A stretch of DNA of 64,000 nt from Companilactobacillus sp. RD055328 (GTDB taxonomy: Bacteria; Bacillota; Bacilli; Lactobacillales; Lactobacillaceae), in contig NZ_BQUT01000001.1 in NCBI RefSeq assembly GCF_022835675.1, forward strand, positions 62,001 to 126,000, written 5' to 3'. A program made the position numbers and the translations under genes. The notes beneath the pieces were generated by a model. That model ran no database searches. It saw nothing but the letters and a program-made list of their open reading frames with translations, and was not told where the DNA came from. Below, in pieces: positions 19,754 to 29,176 of the stretch; positions within the stretch are counted from its first letter, which is position 1, and every line of letters begins with the position of its first letter.

Positions 19754-20749
19754 TTACACTTCATTAATTCTCACGATACTTCGGCCTAAATGCTTACCTT
19801 CTTTTAGTGAATTTAATGTATCTGACAATTCATTGAAACTTACTTCATTAAATAATAGTGAATCTGCTACATCCCAATCATCTGATAATTTATTCCAAAC
19901 TGATAATCTTATTTCATTTGAAACATTTACCGAATCAATTCCTAATAAATTAATTCCACGAAGAATAAATGGCAACACAGTTGTATCTAGCTTATTACCA
20001 CCAGCGTTCCCACACAAAGAAACACTTCCTTGATATGAAACATAAGGTAATAGCTTAGAAATCAATTCTCCACCAACCGTATCCAAAATATAATCAAATT
20101 TTTCTTCAGCTAATAACTTCTTTGAGAAGTCAAAATCTTCCAATAAAATAACATTATTGGCGCCTAATTTTTTGGCTACTTCTATTTGTTTTGTCTTTCT
20201 AACAATGGCAGTAATATTTGTATAACCTATCTTGGATAATATTTGTAAAGAAATGCTGCCAACTCCACCCGTGGCACCAGTAACAAGTATTCTGGAATTC
20301 AAATTATCTTTCATGCCATTTTTTTCTAATTCATTAATTGATAACGCAGCTGTGAATCCAGCAGTTCCATATACCATTGCGTTTTTTAATGTTAACTTAT
20401 CCGGTAATGGAATCACCCAAGATGAAGGAACTTTGGCATATTCAGAGAATCCGCCAGTTTTTGTCATTCCCATTTTATATCCAGTTACTAATACTTTTTG
20501 ACCAACACTGAATTTTGGATCTTCAGACTTAACGATTTCTCCGCTCAGATCAATTCCTGGTATCATTGGATAATTTCTAACAACTCCACCTTTAGCTTGA
20601 ACGGCAAGCATATCTTTATAATTGACTGAAGAATACATGACTTTGATTAAGACATTCCCTTCAGACAACATATCCTCATTAATTTGTTCTATTTGATGTG
20701 TTATTTTTGATTCGTTTTCTCTTACTACTAAAGCTTTAAATTCATTCAT
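19754..20749 (-). CDS. Zinc-free quinone-oxidoreductase-like dehydrogenase (YhdH/AcuI family)
   Basis: This 331-residue medium-chain dehydrogenase/reductase lacks the zinc ligands of alcohol dehydrogenases. It has the Rossmann motif VTGATGGVGSISLQIL and the family signature YSSVNYKDMLA. Relatives are NADPH-dependent acrylyl-CoA reductases or quinone oxidoreductases; the substrate here is unknown. I start at the ATG at 20749, preceded by AGAGA, not at an earlier TTG/ATG with no clear ribosome-binding site. It is monocistronic. Confidence 0.85.
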   Translation of the reverse strand: MNEFKALVVRENESKITHQIEQINEDMLSEGNVLIKVMYSSVNYKDMLAVQAKGGVVRNYPMIPGIDLSGEIVKSEDPKFSVGQKVLVTGYKMGMTKTGGFSEYAKVPSSWVIPLPDKLTLKNAMVYGTAGFTAALSINELEKNGMKDNLNSRILVTGATGGVGSISLQILSKIGYTNITAIVRKTKQIEVAKKLGANNVILLEDFDFSKKLLAEEKFDYILDTVGGELISKLLPYVSYQGSVSLCGNAGGNKLDTTVLPFILRGINLLGIDSVNVSNEIRLSVWNKLSDDWDVADSLLFNEVSFNELSDTLNSLKEGKHLGRSIVRINEV

Positions 20750-20843
20750 TTTGATATCTCTTTTCATCAATCACGTGTTCATTCTAAAATAACATATCTC
20801 AATTAAATTCTAACTAATAATTACTTATTTTTTTGCAATAAAA

Positions 20844-20866
20844 AAAGAGCCGAAGCTCTTTACTTA
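20844..20866 (-). terminator. folT terminator
   Basis: The stem AAAGAGC-TTCG-GCTCTTT is followed by Ts on the minus strand and overlaps the folT stop codon. Confidence 0.8.
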
Positions 20867-21387
20867 ATTCTTCTAAACTTGGAACGGTCAACCCAACCAA
20901 GGACTAACCATATTACAATTGATTGAAAGATGACTGTTAATACTTCCTTGATCAACCGTGGAGCAAGTAACTTCCAGAAAGAGAAGTTCATCATCATGCT
21001 TATCCACAAGGTATTCATCAATGTATTAACTATTACAACAACAATCACTGTGACTAATAAAGCACGCCAATAAGTAATTTTTTTCTCATGTAATACTAGT
21101 CCATAAATCAACCCAGCGACTAGCGCTGATAATGTGAATCCCCAAAAGAATCCACTTGGATCTGGAAAAATTACATGAGTAACAATATCACTTACTACAC
21201 CAACAATTGCTCCTGTAATCGGTCCATAATAATAACCGATTAACGCCGTGGCGATAAATCCAAAACCAAACTTCACAAAGTTTGGCCCTACTTCTAAACG
21301 ACCCAATATCATCTGCAATGCAATTAATGCACTAAGCCATGTCAATTCTCGTACGAGAAGGGCATTTCCTTTTGCTTCATTGTTCAT
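20860..21387 (-). CDS. folT: ECF transporter S component, folate (FolT)
   Basis: This 175-residue integral membrane protein has about six hydrophobic segments. It is the substrate-binding subunit of an energy-coupling-factor transporter. The FolT assignment rests on its sequence (ELTWLSALIALQMILGRLEVG, FPDPSGFFWGF) and on the THF riboswitch directly upstream. The start is the ATG at 21387, eight bases after AGGAGG; the upstream GTG codons in frame are less likely. The ECF ATPases and T component are not in this window and must be supplied from elsewhere. Confidence 0.9.
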   Translation of the reverse strand: MNNEAKGNALLVRELTWLSALIALQMILGRLEVGPNFVKFGFGFIATALIGYYYGPITGAIVGVVSDIVTHVIFPDPSGFFWGFTLSALVAGLIYGLVLHEKKITYWRALLVTVIVVVIVNTLMNTLWISMMMNFSFWKLLAPRLIKEVLTVIFQSIVIWLVLGWVDRSKFRRIK

Positions 21388-21433
21388 CACCGACACCTCC
21401 TGTTAAGAGCTGCCACAAATAACGTGGCGAATG

Positions 21434-21514
21434 CGGAACTAAGGTCGCGAGTCATCTCTTCGTCCGGTGTTCACATTCCGTTCCACCAGCACTTGACGCC
21501 TTAATTCCTACTCC
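21434..21514 (-). ncRNA. Tetrahydrofolate (THF) riboswitch
   Basis: The minus-strand leader of folT starts GGAGTAG and contains GTGCTGGTGG, GAACACCGGACGAAG and GACTCGCGACC, the conserved core of the THF aptamer. It should reduce FolT synthesis when reduced folates are plentiful. A small hairpin GCCAC/GTGGC (about 21410-21426) lies between the aptamer and AGGAGG. No terminator is seen, so control is probably translational. Confidence 0.9.
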
Positions 21515-21582
21515 ATTATTTTGAAACAAACTCATCATACCACAACCAAATACGAACGATATTATTTGTGCTTAATTTAAAT

Positions 21583-21615
21583 AAAAAAAGCAAATCAATT
21601 GATTTGCTTTTTAAT
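21583..21615 (-). terminator. Terminator after the acyl-ACP thioesterase gene
   Basis: The stem AAAAGCAAATCA/TGATTTGCTTTT has a T run on the minus strand. Confidence 0.8.
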
Positions 21616-21616
21616 A

Positions 21617-22342
21617 CTATTGCCATTTAATCATAGCTTCCATATTATTCTTATCACCATTTTGAATACGGTGATATGAAATATCATCCTCTAATTTCAT
21701 GTATGAAGAAGGATTATCTCCATAAGTGAGTTCTTGTTCATATTTAATATCTAAAGTTTTTACTTGATGCGTCTTCAAAAAGTCCATTTCCATATTATCT
21801 AAAATCCAATCGAAATAATATGAATTATTAACATGTTGATTAATATCAATATTGTAGTATCCAATATGAATTTTTTGTTCATTATCTTTGAAATCAGTCT
21901 TTTTTAATCTCGGGAATTTTTCTGGACGAGCAACTTTTTCAGATCCCAACTTATTCATATATTCATCTTTTACTTTTGCAATTGAACGATCTTTAATATC
22001 GATTAAAACAAAGATGCTTTCAATTTTCACCAAGACATTATCATCCATATCTTTAATCCAAAAATCACGATAACAAAAGAACTTATTGTAACTCTTAGCT
22101 TGCGTCGAAATCTTGATTTGCTCATTAATCTTAGGCATCTTAGTTATATCGATGTGATATTGTGTGACGACCCAACCAAACCCATTAGTAAGCATACTTT
22201 CACCATCAAGGTTTAGTTTTACTAATTGATTTTCTGATACTAAAAGTACTGAATTAAGTAACGCTGATAGACTCATTTCGCCATTACTATTTGTAAAAAA
22301 GAAAGGAACGTTATGGACTTCTTCATAGATATCCGCTGTCAT
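21617..22342 (-). CDS. Acyl-ACP thioesterase
   Basis: This 241-residue protein has two tandem hot-dog folds. The catalytic segment YNIDINQHVNNSYYFDW is the bacterial acyl-ACP thioesterase motif with Asp, Asn and His. It releases fatty acids from acyl-ACP in the cytoplasm and so affects membrane lipid supply. It starts 15 bp after the rsmI stop, so it may be the last gene of the rsmI operon. Confidence 0.9.
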   Translation of the reverse strand: MTADIYEEVHNVPFFFTNSNGEMSLSALLNSVLLVSENQLVKLNLDGESMLTNGFGWVVTQYHIDITKMPKINEQIKISTQAKSYNKFFCYRDFWIKDMDDNVLVKIESIFVLIDIKDRSIAKVKDEYMNKLGSEKVARPEKFPRLKKTDFKDNEQKIHIGYYNIDINQHVNNSYYFDWILDNMEMDFLKTHQVKTLDIKYEQELTYGDNPSSYMKLEDDISYHRIQNGDKNNMEAMIKWQ

Positions 22343-22357
22343 CTTCTTACCTTCATT

Positions 22358-23218
22358 CTATAATTCATGATAAATATCATAAATTTCATTTTTGGGACGT
22401 TGTATTAGTAATGCTACTTCTTTAATTGCTTCTTTAGGTTTTTGCCCATCATCAATTAATTGCTGTACACGTAGCTTAATCTGCTCGTCTGTTAGTTCCA
22501 TTATTGATGTATCATCCTTGCCTGAAATCATTATAACAAACTCACCTTTAGGCTCATGCTCCATAAACCAGGACTCAACTTCTTCAATACTACCACGGAC
22601 AAATGCTTCATGTATCTTAGTCAATTCACGTGCGGTAACGATTTGTCGATTTGAACCCATGATTTCTTTAAGGTCGACTAATGTCTTCAATACTCGAAAC
22701 GGTGATTCATAAATAATTGAAGTTTCACTTCGATTAGATAAATCAGTTATTTCTTCAGTTCTTTGTTTACCTTTTCGTGCTAAGAATCCATAAAAATAAA
22801 AAGGTTGAGGAACAAGTCCAGAAGCAATTAAGGCAGTTGTTGAGGCTGTTGCTCCAGGTAATGGTACTACAGCAATACCAGCCTCAATTGCTGCTTGCAC
22901 AAGTTCTTTACCTGGGTCACTAATACTAGGTGTACCCGCATCTGATACTTGGGCAATCTTCATACCCGCTTGCATTTTATTAATTAACTCAGGAATTTTT
23001 TCAGCTTTATTATGTTCATGAAAACTTGTCTGCTTAGTTGATACTTCAAAATGACTGAGAAGAATTCCCGTATTCCTTGTATCTTCAGCGGCAATTAAAT
23101 CTACTTCTTTGAGTGTATTAATTGCTCGAATTGTCATATCTTCAAGATTACCGATAGGTGTCGGCACTAAAAAAAGAGAACCTAATGAATTATCTTGAAA
23201 ACTTTTTTGTTCATTCAT
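22358..23218 (-). CDS. rsmI: 16S rRNA (cytidine1402-2'-O)-methyltransferase RsmI
   Basis: This 286-residue tetrapyrrole-methylase-fold enzyme has LVPTPIGNLEDMTIRA at the N terminus, AEDTRNTGILL, SDAGTPSISDPG and the PLPGATA loop. It 2'-O-methylates C1402 in the ribosomal P site. Located after yabA with 10 bp between them, as in other Firmicutes. Confidence 0.96.
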   Translation of the reverse strand: MNEQKSFQDNSLGSLFLVPTPIGNLEDMTIRAINTLKEVDLIAAEDTRNTGILLSHFEVSTKQTSFHEHNKAEKIPELINKMQAGMKIAQVSDAGTPSISDPGKELVQAAIEAGIAVVPLPGATASTTALIASGLVPQPFYFYGFLARKGKQRTEEITDLSNRSETSIIYESPFRVLKTLVDLKEIMGSNRQIVTARELTKIHEAFVRGSIEEVESWFMEHEPKGEFVIMISGKDDTSIMELTDEQIKLRVQQLIDDGQKPKEAIKEVALLIQRPKNEIYDIYHEL

Positions 23219-23228
23219 TTATTGATCC

Positions 23229-23570
23229 TCAATTCGCTTTTGATTTATTATCAGTATCATTTAGAATTCCAAGACAAAATGCACATCCCTCGGCTTCATT
23301 TCTGTGTGCGCCATACATTGGGCGACAAATATGATACCCCTTATTATAAAGTTTCACCAAATTTTGATGAGCATTAGTTACATTAGTCTTTTTACTATTA
23401 GTCGTATCCGCATCTAATCTATTACGGAGATTTTCGTTTTCAATTTTTAATTCCGCGTTTTCAATCAATAATGCAGAAATACTATCTTTCATTTCTTGCA
23501 GTTTCTTACTCAAGTCTTGTGATTGCTGAACTAATTGATCAAATTTTTGGAACTCATCTTTTTGTGCCAT
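23229..23570 (-). CDS. yabA: Replication initiation control protein YabA
   Basis: This 113-residue protein has an N-terminal coiled coil (about residues 5-60) for tetramer formation. Its C-terminal zinc motif is CRPMYGAHRNEAEGCAFC. YabA binds DnaA and the beta clamp to limit replication initiation. It lies between holB and rsmI, as in Bacillus. Confidence 0.95.
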   Translation of the reverse strand: MAQKDEFQKFDQLVQQSQDLSKKLQEMKDSISALLIENAELKIENENLRNRLDADTTNSKKTNVTNAHQNLVKLYNKGYHICRPMYGAHRNEAEGCAFCLGILNDTDNKSKAN

Positions 23571-23573
23571 AAA

Positions 23574-24530
23574 CTATACTCCAACTTCCCTATTAATTAA
23601 GTTCAAAGTTAGTAATTCTAAACACGCCTGAAAAGAGACGTTGCTTTTCCATTTAGTAATTGTATCTAAATATAAGTCTACTTGATTAGTTAATTTTGTG
23701 GTTGTAATGGCGGTATTTACATCGCTATCTAGAAGCTTTTCACGATTTAAGTCATATTTAAGTGATATTTCGTCACTAAATAATTGTTCAACTAAATCCC
23801 AAAACAACTCTTGTTGTTTTCTATTATCTGCCATTTTTTTGATATTTGTTTGTACTTTTATAAATGCTGATAGATCACCATTTAGAGATTTAACAAACCA
23901 GTCTTTTGTCTCCGTTAAGAACTTAGTGAAGTCTTCATCCGTCATATCTTCAACCGTTTTTAATTCGGTTGTTTCAATAATAATTTGAATATTTCTGTCT
24001 GTGAAATCACGTTTTTTTAGTTCTTCTATATAGCTATCACTATCAGACTCACTAATCTTGAATGTTTGAACACGTGATAAGATTGTTGGCAAAATTTGAT
24101 TCTTCGAATTAGCTAGCATCACAATCAAAACATTACCATCAGGTTCTTCAATAAACTTCAATAAATTATTAGCAGCTTGTGGCGTCATCTTTTGTGCATC
24201 ATTAATAACTAAGACTTTCGTCTTGCCTTGAGTTGCACGTGTTGCCATTGATTCTTTATAAATCTTTACTTCATCTACACCAATACTACGTTTTTCGGTA
24301 TCAATCTCCAAAACATCCGGATTATCACTCAAATCAATAGTATTACAAGCATTACATTCCATACATGGCAGATTATCTTTCAAGTTTTCACAAAATTGAG
24401 TCTTTGCTAAAAACAACGCCATTTCATGCCGTTGTTTTTTGTTTCCACCTTCAAATAAATAAGCATGTGCAAGGCGGTTACTATTTAGAATTTTTTGAAA
24501 CTCTTGAATTATTCGATTATCTGCTCGCAT
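23574..24530 (-). CDS. holB: DNA polymerase III delta-prime subunit
   Basis: This 318-residue clamp-loader subunit keeps the AAA+ fold and a zinc module (CENLKDNLPCMECNAC). It lacks a proper Walker A motif at the usual place, as expected for delta-prime. Sensor segments such as NDAQKMTPQAANNLLKFIEE are present. It acts with DnaX, encoded 2.2 kb away. It lies 14 bp after darA. Confidence 0.93.
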   Translation of the reverse strand: MRADNRIIQEFQKILNSNRLAHAYLFEGGNKKQRHEMALFLAKTQFCENLKDNLPCMECNACNTIDLSDNPDVLEIDTEKRSIGVDEVKIYKESMATRATQGKTKVLVINDAQKMTPQAANNLLKFIEEPDGNVLIVMLANSKNQILPTILSRVQTFKISESDSDSYIEELKKRDFTDRNIQIIIETTELKTVEDMTDEDFTKFLTETKDWFVKSLNGDLSAFIKVQTNIKKMADNRKQQELFWDLVEQLFSDEISLKYDLNREKLLDSDVNTAITTTKLTNQVDLYLDTITKWKSNVSFQACLELLTLNLINREVGV

Positions 24531-24544
24531 AGATTAAATTAGCC

Positions 24545-24868
24545 TTAGAATCTTTGAAATTGATCAACTGGCAATACAAAAACTGTTGCCCCACCGACTT
24601 GAACTTCGACTGGTGTTTGAATTGTAGCATCAGCTGTCATGCTTACTGGTGGTGTCATAAATTCTTGACGAGTGTGTGATGTTTTCTTAATGATATCTAA
24701 AATATCATCAATCTTATCATCATCAGCACCAATTAAGAATGTTGTATTTCCGGCTCTTAAGAAGCCACCTGTTGAAGATAGTTTAGTTGTTCTTACATTG
24801 GCATCCATAAGTGCATCACTTAATTCAGCGCTATCTTTGTCTTGTACAATTGCAATAATCATTTTCAT
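24545..24868 (-). CDS. darA: Cyclic-di-AMP receptor DarA (PII-like)
   Basis: This 107-residue trimeric PII-like protein (formerly YaaQ) has the motifs MKMIIAIVQDKD and KLSSTGGFLRAGNTTFLIG. It binds c-di-AMP; its output is not well known. Its place between tmk and holB is conserved in Firmicutes. Confidence 0.95.
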   Translation of the reverse strand: MKMIIAIVQDKDSAELSDALMDANVRTTKLSSTGGFLRAGNTTFLIGADDDKIDDILDIIKKTSHTRQEFMTPPVSMTADATIQTPVEVQVGGATVFVLPVDQFQRF

Positions 24869-24881
24869 AAGTAAAATCCTC

Positions 24882-25529
24882 CTATTTACTAAAAGCTTGT
24901 GGAAATTTAGTTAATATTAATTCTAATACATCTTCGACGACTTGTGTTGGATCTTGATTCGCATTAATGACTTTAATACGTTTTGGATCTTGAGCTTGTA
25001 AATCTAAATATGTATGACGAACTCGTTGATGAAATTCCAACTTTTCTTTTTCCAAGCGATCTTGTTGTCCATCACGATCTTTTTTAATGCGTTGTAATCC
25101 AACTTCTGAAGGGATATCAAAATAGACTGTTAGTTCTGGCATAGTATCCTCAATAGCAAAGTCGTTAATACTTTTCACTTCGGCTTCACCGATTTGACGT
25201 CCACCGCCTTGATAGGCAATTGAACTATCGACAAATCGATCACTAAGTACTATTTTGTCCGCTTCTAATGCTGGTAAAATACGATCCACTAGATGTTGAC
25301 GACGTTGAGCAGCATATAATAACGCTTCTGTTCGATCGTCCATCTCTAAGTTTTTTACATCCAAAATTAAGTCTCGAATTTTTTCAGCAATTGGACTACC
25401 ACCTGGTTCTCGAGTAGTGATAATTTCTTTAGTTGTCTTAGCTTCTAACATTGGTAATAACGTATTCAAAGCTGTGGTTTTACCGGCTCCATCTGGCCCT
25501 TCAAATGAAATAAATATACCGTTAGTCAT
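24882..25529 (-). CDS. tmk: Thymidylate kinase
   Basis: This 215-residue P-loop kinase (FEGPDGAGKTT) makes dTDP from dTMP. The DR(Y/F) motif appears as VLSDRFVDSSIAYQGGGRQ. I start at the ATG at 25529, eight bases after AGAGG, rather than six codons upstream. It is first in the run tmk-darA-holB-yabA-rsmI. Confidence 0.96.
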   Translation of the reverse strand: MTNGIFISFEGPDGAGKTTALNTLLPMLEAKTTKEIITTREPGGSPIAEKIRDLILDVKNLEMDDRTEALLYAAQRRQHLVDRILPALEADKIVLSDRFVDSSIAYQGGGRQIGEAEVKSINDFAIEDTMPELTVYFDIPSEVGLQRIKKDRDGQQDRLEKEKLEFHQRVRHTYLDLQAQDPKRIKVINANQDPTQVVEDVLELILTKFPQAFSK

Positions 25530-25577
25530 ATTAATATCCTCTTTCATATAACTATCATTTTACTTTAATCAGCGCAT

Positions 25578-25604
25578 AAAAAAAAGAGACATAAGTCTCT
25601 TTTA
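25578..25604 (-). terminator. Terminator after yaaL
   Basis: The stem AAAAGAGAC/GTCTCTTTT has a long T run on the minus strand. It ends the dnaX-ybaB-recR-yaaL transcript. Confidence 0.8.
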
Positions 25605-25814
25605 TTTTGCACTCACATTTCTAATTCGTGCTTGCTTGTATAAAAAGCTGTGTTTAGCATTTTCAATCTTAATTCTTTGTAATGTTTCGTCTGAAATATC
25701 AATTGCGTGTTCTTTAATAGCATATAAGTTAGTCACCTTAGTATGAACATTATTTATATCATTTAATAATCTTTCATCTTCAGCTTCTTTATAGAACTTC
25801 TTTTTACCAAACAT
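25602..25814 (-). CDS. yaaL: DUF2508 family protein (YaaL-like)
   Basis: This 70-residue charged, helical protein has the sequence style of YaaL/DUF2508 (FYKEAEDERLLNDI...). Its function is unknown. It follows recR at 2 bp, its conserved place in Firmicutes. There is no signal peptide or membrane segment. Confidence 0.8.
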   Translation of the reverse strand: MFGKKKFYKEAEDERLLNDINNVHTKVTNLYAIKEHAIDISDETLQRIKIENAKHSFLYKQARIRNVSAK

Positions 25815-25816
25815 TT

Positions 25817-26416
25817 TTATATCTCCCTGCGTCCTGATACAGCTCGTTGCAATGTCATTTCATCAGCATATTCAATGTCGCCACCAACCGATAATCCATG
25901 AGCTAGGCGTGTAACTTTGATTCCCGACGGCTTAATTAATTGTGATAAGTACATAGCTGTAGATTCGCCATCAGGAGTAGCATTTGTTGCTACAATTACT
26001 TCTTTAACGTTAGGATTTTCTTTCAATCGATTAATTAGTAATTTAATGTTTAAATCGTCAGGTCCAATTCCATCAATTGGTGAAAGTACACCACCTAAAA
26101 CATGATATAGACCATCAAATGTATTCATCTCATCAAATACCATGATATCGCGAACCTGTTCAACAACTAAAATTGTCGATTGGTCACGTGTCTTGTCTTT
26201 GCAAATTTCACAAATATCTTCTTCAGTTATATTGCCACAAATTGAACAAAAACGTAATTTGTCCTTCGTTGAGATCAAAGCTTCCGAAAAATCTTCGATG
26301 TCATCTTTATCCATGTTCAATGTATAAAAAGCTAATCTAGTCGCAGTTTTTCTACCAATTCCTGGCAGCTTCATAAAACTCTCAATTAATTTAGCAATTG
26401 GTTTTGGATATTGCAT
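25817..26416 (-). CDS. recR: Recombination mediator RecR
   Basis: This 199-residue protein has a helix-hairpin-helix ([15 protein letters not shown]), a four-cysteine zinc motif ([16 protein letters not shown]) and a Toprim domain ([13 protein letters not shown]). It works with RecF and RecO in gap repair. It begins 1 bp after the ybaB stop. Confidence 0.97.
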   Translation of the reverse strand: MQYPKPIAKLIESFMKLPGIGRKTATRLAFYTLNMDKDDIEDFSEALISTKDKLRFCSICGNITEEDICEICKDKTRDQSTILVVEQVRDIMVFDEMNTFDGLYHVLGGVLSPIDGIGPDDLNIKLLINRLKENPNVKEVIVATNATPDGESTAMYLSQLIKPSGIKVTRLAHGLSVGGDIEYADEMTLQRAVSGRREI

Positions 26417-26417
26417 A

Positions 26418-26732
26418 TTATAATCCTTTAGCGTATTTGCCTAATTTTTGTTCTGTAACTTTAGCAATTTGTTCTTCACCATCATTAATTGCCATGATTA
26501 ATAGATCTTGTAGCATATCAGGATCTTCTGGATCAATAACTTTAGGATCTACTTTGATATCAGTTACAACATGTTTACCAGTAAAAGTAACTTCAACCAG
26601 ACCATCAGATGCTTTACCAACAAAAGTTGATTCATCAAGTTCTTTTTGTGAAGCTTCCATTTCTTTTTGCATTTTTTGTACTTGTTTCATCATTCCCGCC
26701 ATGTTACCGGGCATTCCGGGCATTTTTGCCAT
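26418..26732 (-). CDS. Nucleoid-associated protein, YbaB/EbfC family
   Basis: This 104-residue protein has a Met/Gly-rich N terminus ([19 protein letters not shown]) and the typical [15 protein letters not shown] core. It binds DNA as a dimer. I start at the ATG at 26732, which follows AGGTGA; an in-frame GTG three codons earlier directly abuts the dnaX stop. Confidence 0.92.
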   Translation of the reverse strand: MAKMPGMPGNMAGMMKQVQKMQKEMEASQKELDESTFVGKASDGLVEVTFTGKHVVTDIKVDPKVIDPEDPDMLQDLLIMAINDGEEQIAKVTEQKLGKYAKGL

Positions 26733-26741
26733 ATTAATCAC

Positions 26742-28457
26742 CTAATCCTCTTTTATATTTATATTATCTGCACCAAAGATTGCTTGTGCTTCTTTGACCG
26801 CAGTTGTTTGTTCGGATGCAAATTCTGATTCCGATGGTTCTTCAGAATTATCAGATGTTAATTCATCACTATGTAACTCAATAAATTCTTGACGAAGACC
26901 TGACCATTGACTTTGAGCAATCAAAACAATGTTCATTTCTTTATTAACTAATCTTACCAGATTAGATTTTAGAGTAGCCTGTAACTCTTCATCTTGAGTA
27001 ACTTTGTTATACCAAATTTCAAAATCAAAAGCCACTACTACTCCATTACTACAAGCAGCAACTGGAGAAGATACATTCATCATCGCCTTTTGCGTAGATG
27101 ATAACATCTGCATCATATCGGGCCATATTTCTCTAACTTGATTTAGATCATCTTTAGTTGCTGCTTTAAGGACATCAAAAATCGCTGTCTTGTCAGTAGC
27201 GATCGTAGTCTTGGGAACTTTTTTTTGCGTAACGGGTTTTTGGGTATCAACAACTACTGTTGGTTGATCATTGTTATTAATACTATCTTCTAATTGCTTA
27301 ACTTGTTGTTCAAGTTTTTGAACCTTATCAAGTAATTCAGGAGATTCAACCGCTTGAACTGATGTTGTATCAACACTCTTATTATCGGTACAAGATTTAA
27401 CAGTCATGATTTCTAAATAAATATCAATTTGATTAGAATTCTTCAAATTGCGTTGAGTATCGCTGACAATATTAACTATGTTAAATAATCGCTCTTGGCT
27501 AAATTGATCTTTCATTTCATTCAAGTCATTCAATATAGCAGGTTGTGATATTTGTTCATCATTACCTGACTTCAATAAAATCAAATCTCGACAAATAGTA
27601 ATAATACTTTCAGATAATCTTTGTGGTGATCGGCCATCAGCTAATATTTCGTTAAGTTTCTGCAAGGCATTAGCAGTACTACAATTAGCGATATCTTTAA
27701 TATATCCAATTAATTGATCATTTCGTAATGCACCAGTTACTTGTAATGTATTGTCTATAGTTAGCTCGTTATCACCAAAAGAAATTGCCTGATCCATAAT
27801 ACTCAACGCATCACGCATTCCACCTTCAGCAGCAGTCGCAATAACATTAACTGCTTCAGCGTCAAACTTAGTTTCTTGATTATTAAGAACATACTCTAAG
27901 CGAACCATAATTTCTTTTTTACTAATTCGGCGAAAATCAAAACGTTGCGTTCTAGAAATAATAGTTGCCGGAATTTTTTGCGGTTCGGTTGTTGCTAAAA
28001 TAAATACAACTTTTGCGGGTGGTTCTTCTAAAGTCTTTAGTAGCGCATTAAATGCACCTTGGGAAAGCATATGTACCTCATCAATGATGTAGACTTTGTA
28101 CTCAGCTTGCGTAGGAGCATATTTAGCCTTATCTCTTATATCACGAATCTCTTCAACCCCATTATTAGAAGCCGCATCGATTTCGATAATATCATTTAAG
28201 CGATTTTCATTAGCATCAAGACATATTTCACACGCATTACAAGGTTCACCATCTTTAGGATTTAGACAGTTAATAGCCTTAGCCAAAATCTTAGCCATTG
28301 ACGTTTTACCTGTTCCACGTGGTCCACAGAATAAATACGCATGACTAGTTTTCTTGTTTGCTACGGCATTTTTTAATGTCTTAGTAATAACCTCTTGTCC
28401 CACAACACTACTGAAATCTTGTGGTCTAAAAACTCGATATAACGCTTGATATGCCAT
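26742..28457 (-). CDS. dnaX: DNA polymerase III gamma/tau subunit
   Basis: This 571-residue AAA+ clamp-loader ATPase has Walker A GPRGTGKTS, a zinc module (CLNPKDGEPCNACEIC), Walker B IIDEVHML and sensor 1 ATTEPQKIP. The C-terminal third is Gln/Glu-rich and less conserved, as in tau. It is first of dnaX-ybaB-recR-yaaL. Confidence 0.96.
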   Translation of the reverse strand: MAYQALYRVFRPQDFSSVVGQEVITKTLKNAVANKKTSHAYLFCGPRGTGKTSMAKILAKAINCLNPKDGEPCNACEICLDANENRLNDIIEIDAASNNGVEEIRDIRDKAKYAPTQAEYKVYIIDEVHMLSQGAFNALLKTLEEPPAKVVFILATTEPQKIPATIISRTQRFDFRRISKKEIMVRLEYVLNNQETKFDAEAVNVIATAAEGGMRDALSIMDQAISFGDNELTIDNTLQVTGALRNDQLIGYIKDIANCSTANALQKLNEILADGRSPQRLSESIITICRDLILLKSGNDEQISQPAILNDLNEMKDQFSQERLFNIVNIVSDTQRNLKNSNQIDIYLEIMTVKSCTDNKSVDTTSVQAVESPELLDKVQKLEQQVKQLEDSINNNDQPTVVVDTQKPVTQKKVPKTTIATDKTAIFDVLKAATKDDLNQVREIWPDMMQMLSSTQKAMMNVSSPVAACSNGVVVAFDFEIWYNKVTQDEELQATLKSNLVRLVNKEMNIVLIAQSQWSGLRQEFIELHSDELTSDNSEEPSESEFASEQTTAVKEAQAIFGADNINIKED

Positions 28458-28512
28458 CTAATGACCCCTTAATAAATCTAATATAATAATTATACGTTAA
28501 ATGAAGTAAATA

Positions 28513-28543
28513 AAAAACTCCCAACTAATTAAAGTTGAGAGGT
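28513..28543 (-). terminator. SRP RNA terminator
   Basis: The stem CTCTCAACT/AGTTGGGAG with a following T run on the minus strand lies just past the SRP RNA. Confidence 0.75.
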
Positions 28544-28547
28544 TAAT

Positions 28548-28645
28548 TTACAAACATAAGGCACATGACGCAACCTACTTAGTGCTGCTTTCTTCCGAAT
28601 CTGACACGATTCATAAGAGCACCATTGCCTATGGCCTTGCGGCAA
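28548..28645 (-). ncRNA. ffs: Signal recognition particle RNA (small bacterial type)
   Basis: The minus strand contains GTGTCAGATTCGGAAGAAAG followed by CAGCAC, the conserved Ffh-binding domain with its GGAA tetraloop and asymmetric loop. Flanking bases (AAGGCCATA and TGTGCCTT) can pair to close the hairpin. The spot between tadA and dnaX is the conserved Firmicute location. The ends are approximate. Confidence 0.92.
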
Positions 28646-28681
28646 ATACTATATTAACAAATTTTGACAACAAATACTAGA

Positions 28682-29176
28682 TTAAGACTTATTTTTTCGA
28701 CGAATTTCTTTAAAAAAATCAGTTAGAATTGTTGCACATTCATTTTCCATAATTCCTGATTCCACATCTGCTTGATGGTTATATCGTTCATCAGACAACA
28801 ATTGATTCAAGGAATCAACTGAACCCGCTTTAGGATCTTTAGCACCGTAGACAACATTAGGAATGCGACTATTGATGATTGCTCCTGCACACATTGGGCA
28901 TGGCTCTAATGTAACGAATAGCGTTGTGTTTTCTAAACGCCAGCTACCTTTTTTCTTACATGCTTCTTGAATAGCTTCAATTTCCGCATGAAAAATTGAA
29001 TCTTGTAGGTGTTCTCGCTTGTTAAAACCCGCTGAAAGTATTTCTTTGGTCTCATTATCAACAATTAACGCACCTATAGGAACTTCATCCATTGCTAGAG
29101 CATTCTTCGCCTCTAATAACGTGAGTTTCATATATTGATCTAACTCTTCTACTGTAAAAATATCTTTAGTCTTCAT
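28682..29176 (-). CDS. tadA: tRNA-specific adenosine deaminase TadA
   Basis: This 164-residue zinc deaminase makes inosine at A34 of tRNA-Arg(ACG). The catalytic HAEIEAIQEA and the zinc ligands in PCPMCAGAI are present. I keep the first ATG, with AAAGG upstream. An alternative Met 15 residues in would still keep the whole domain. The start overlaps the upstream methyltransferase gene by 11 bp. Confidence 0.94.
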   Translation of the reverse strand: MKTKDIFTVEELDQYMKLTLLEAKNALAMDEVPIGALIVDNETKEILSAGFNKREHLQDSIFHAEIEAIQEACKKKGSWRLENTTLFVTLEPCPMCAGAIINSRIPNVVYGAKDPKAGSVDSLNQLLSDERYNHQADVESGIMENECATILTDFFKEIRRKNKS

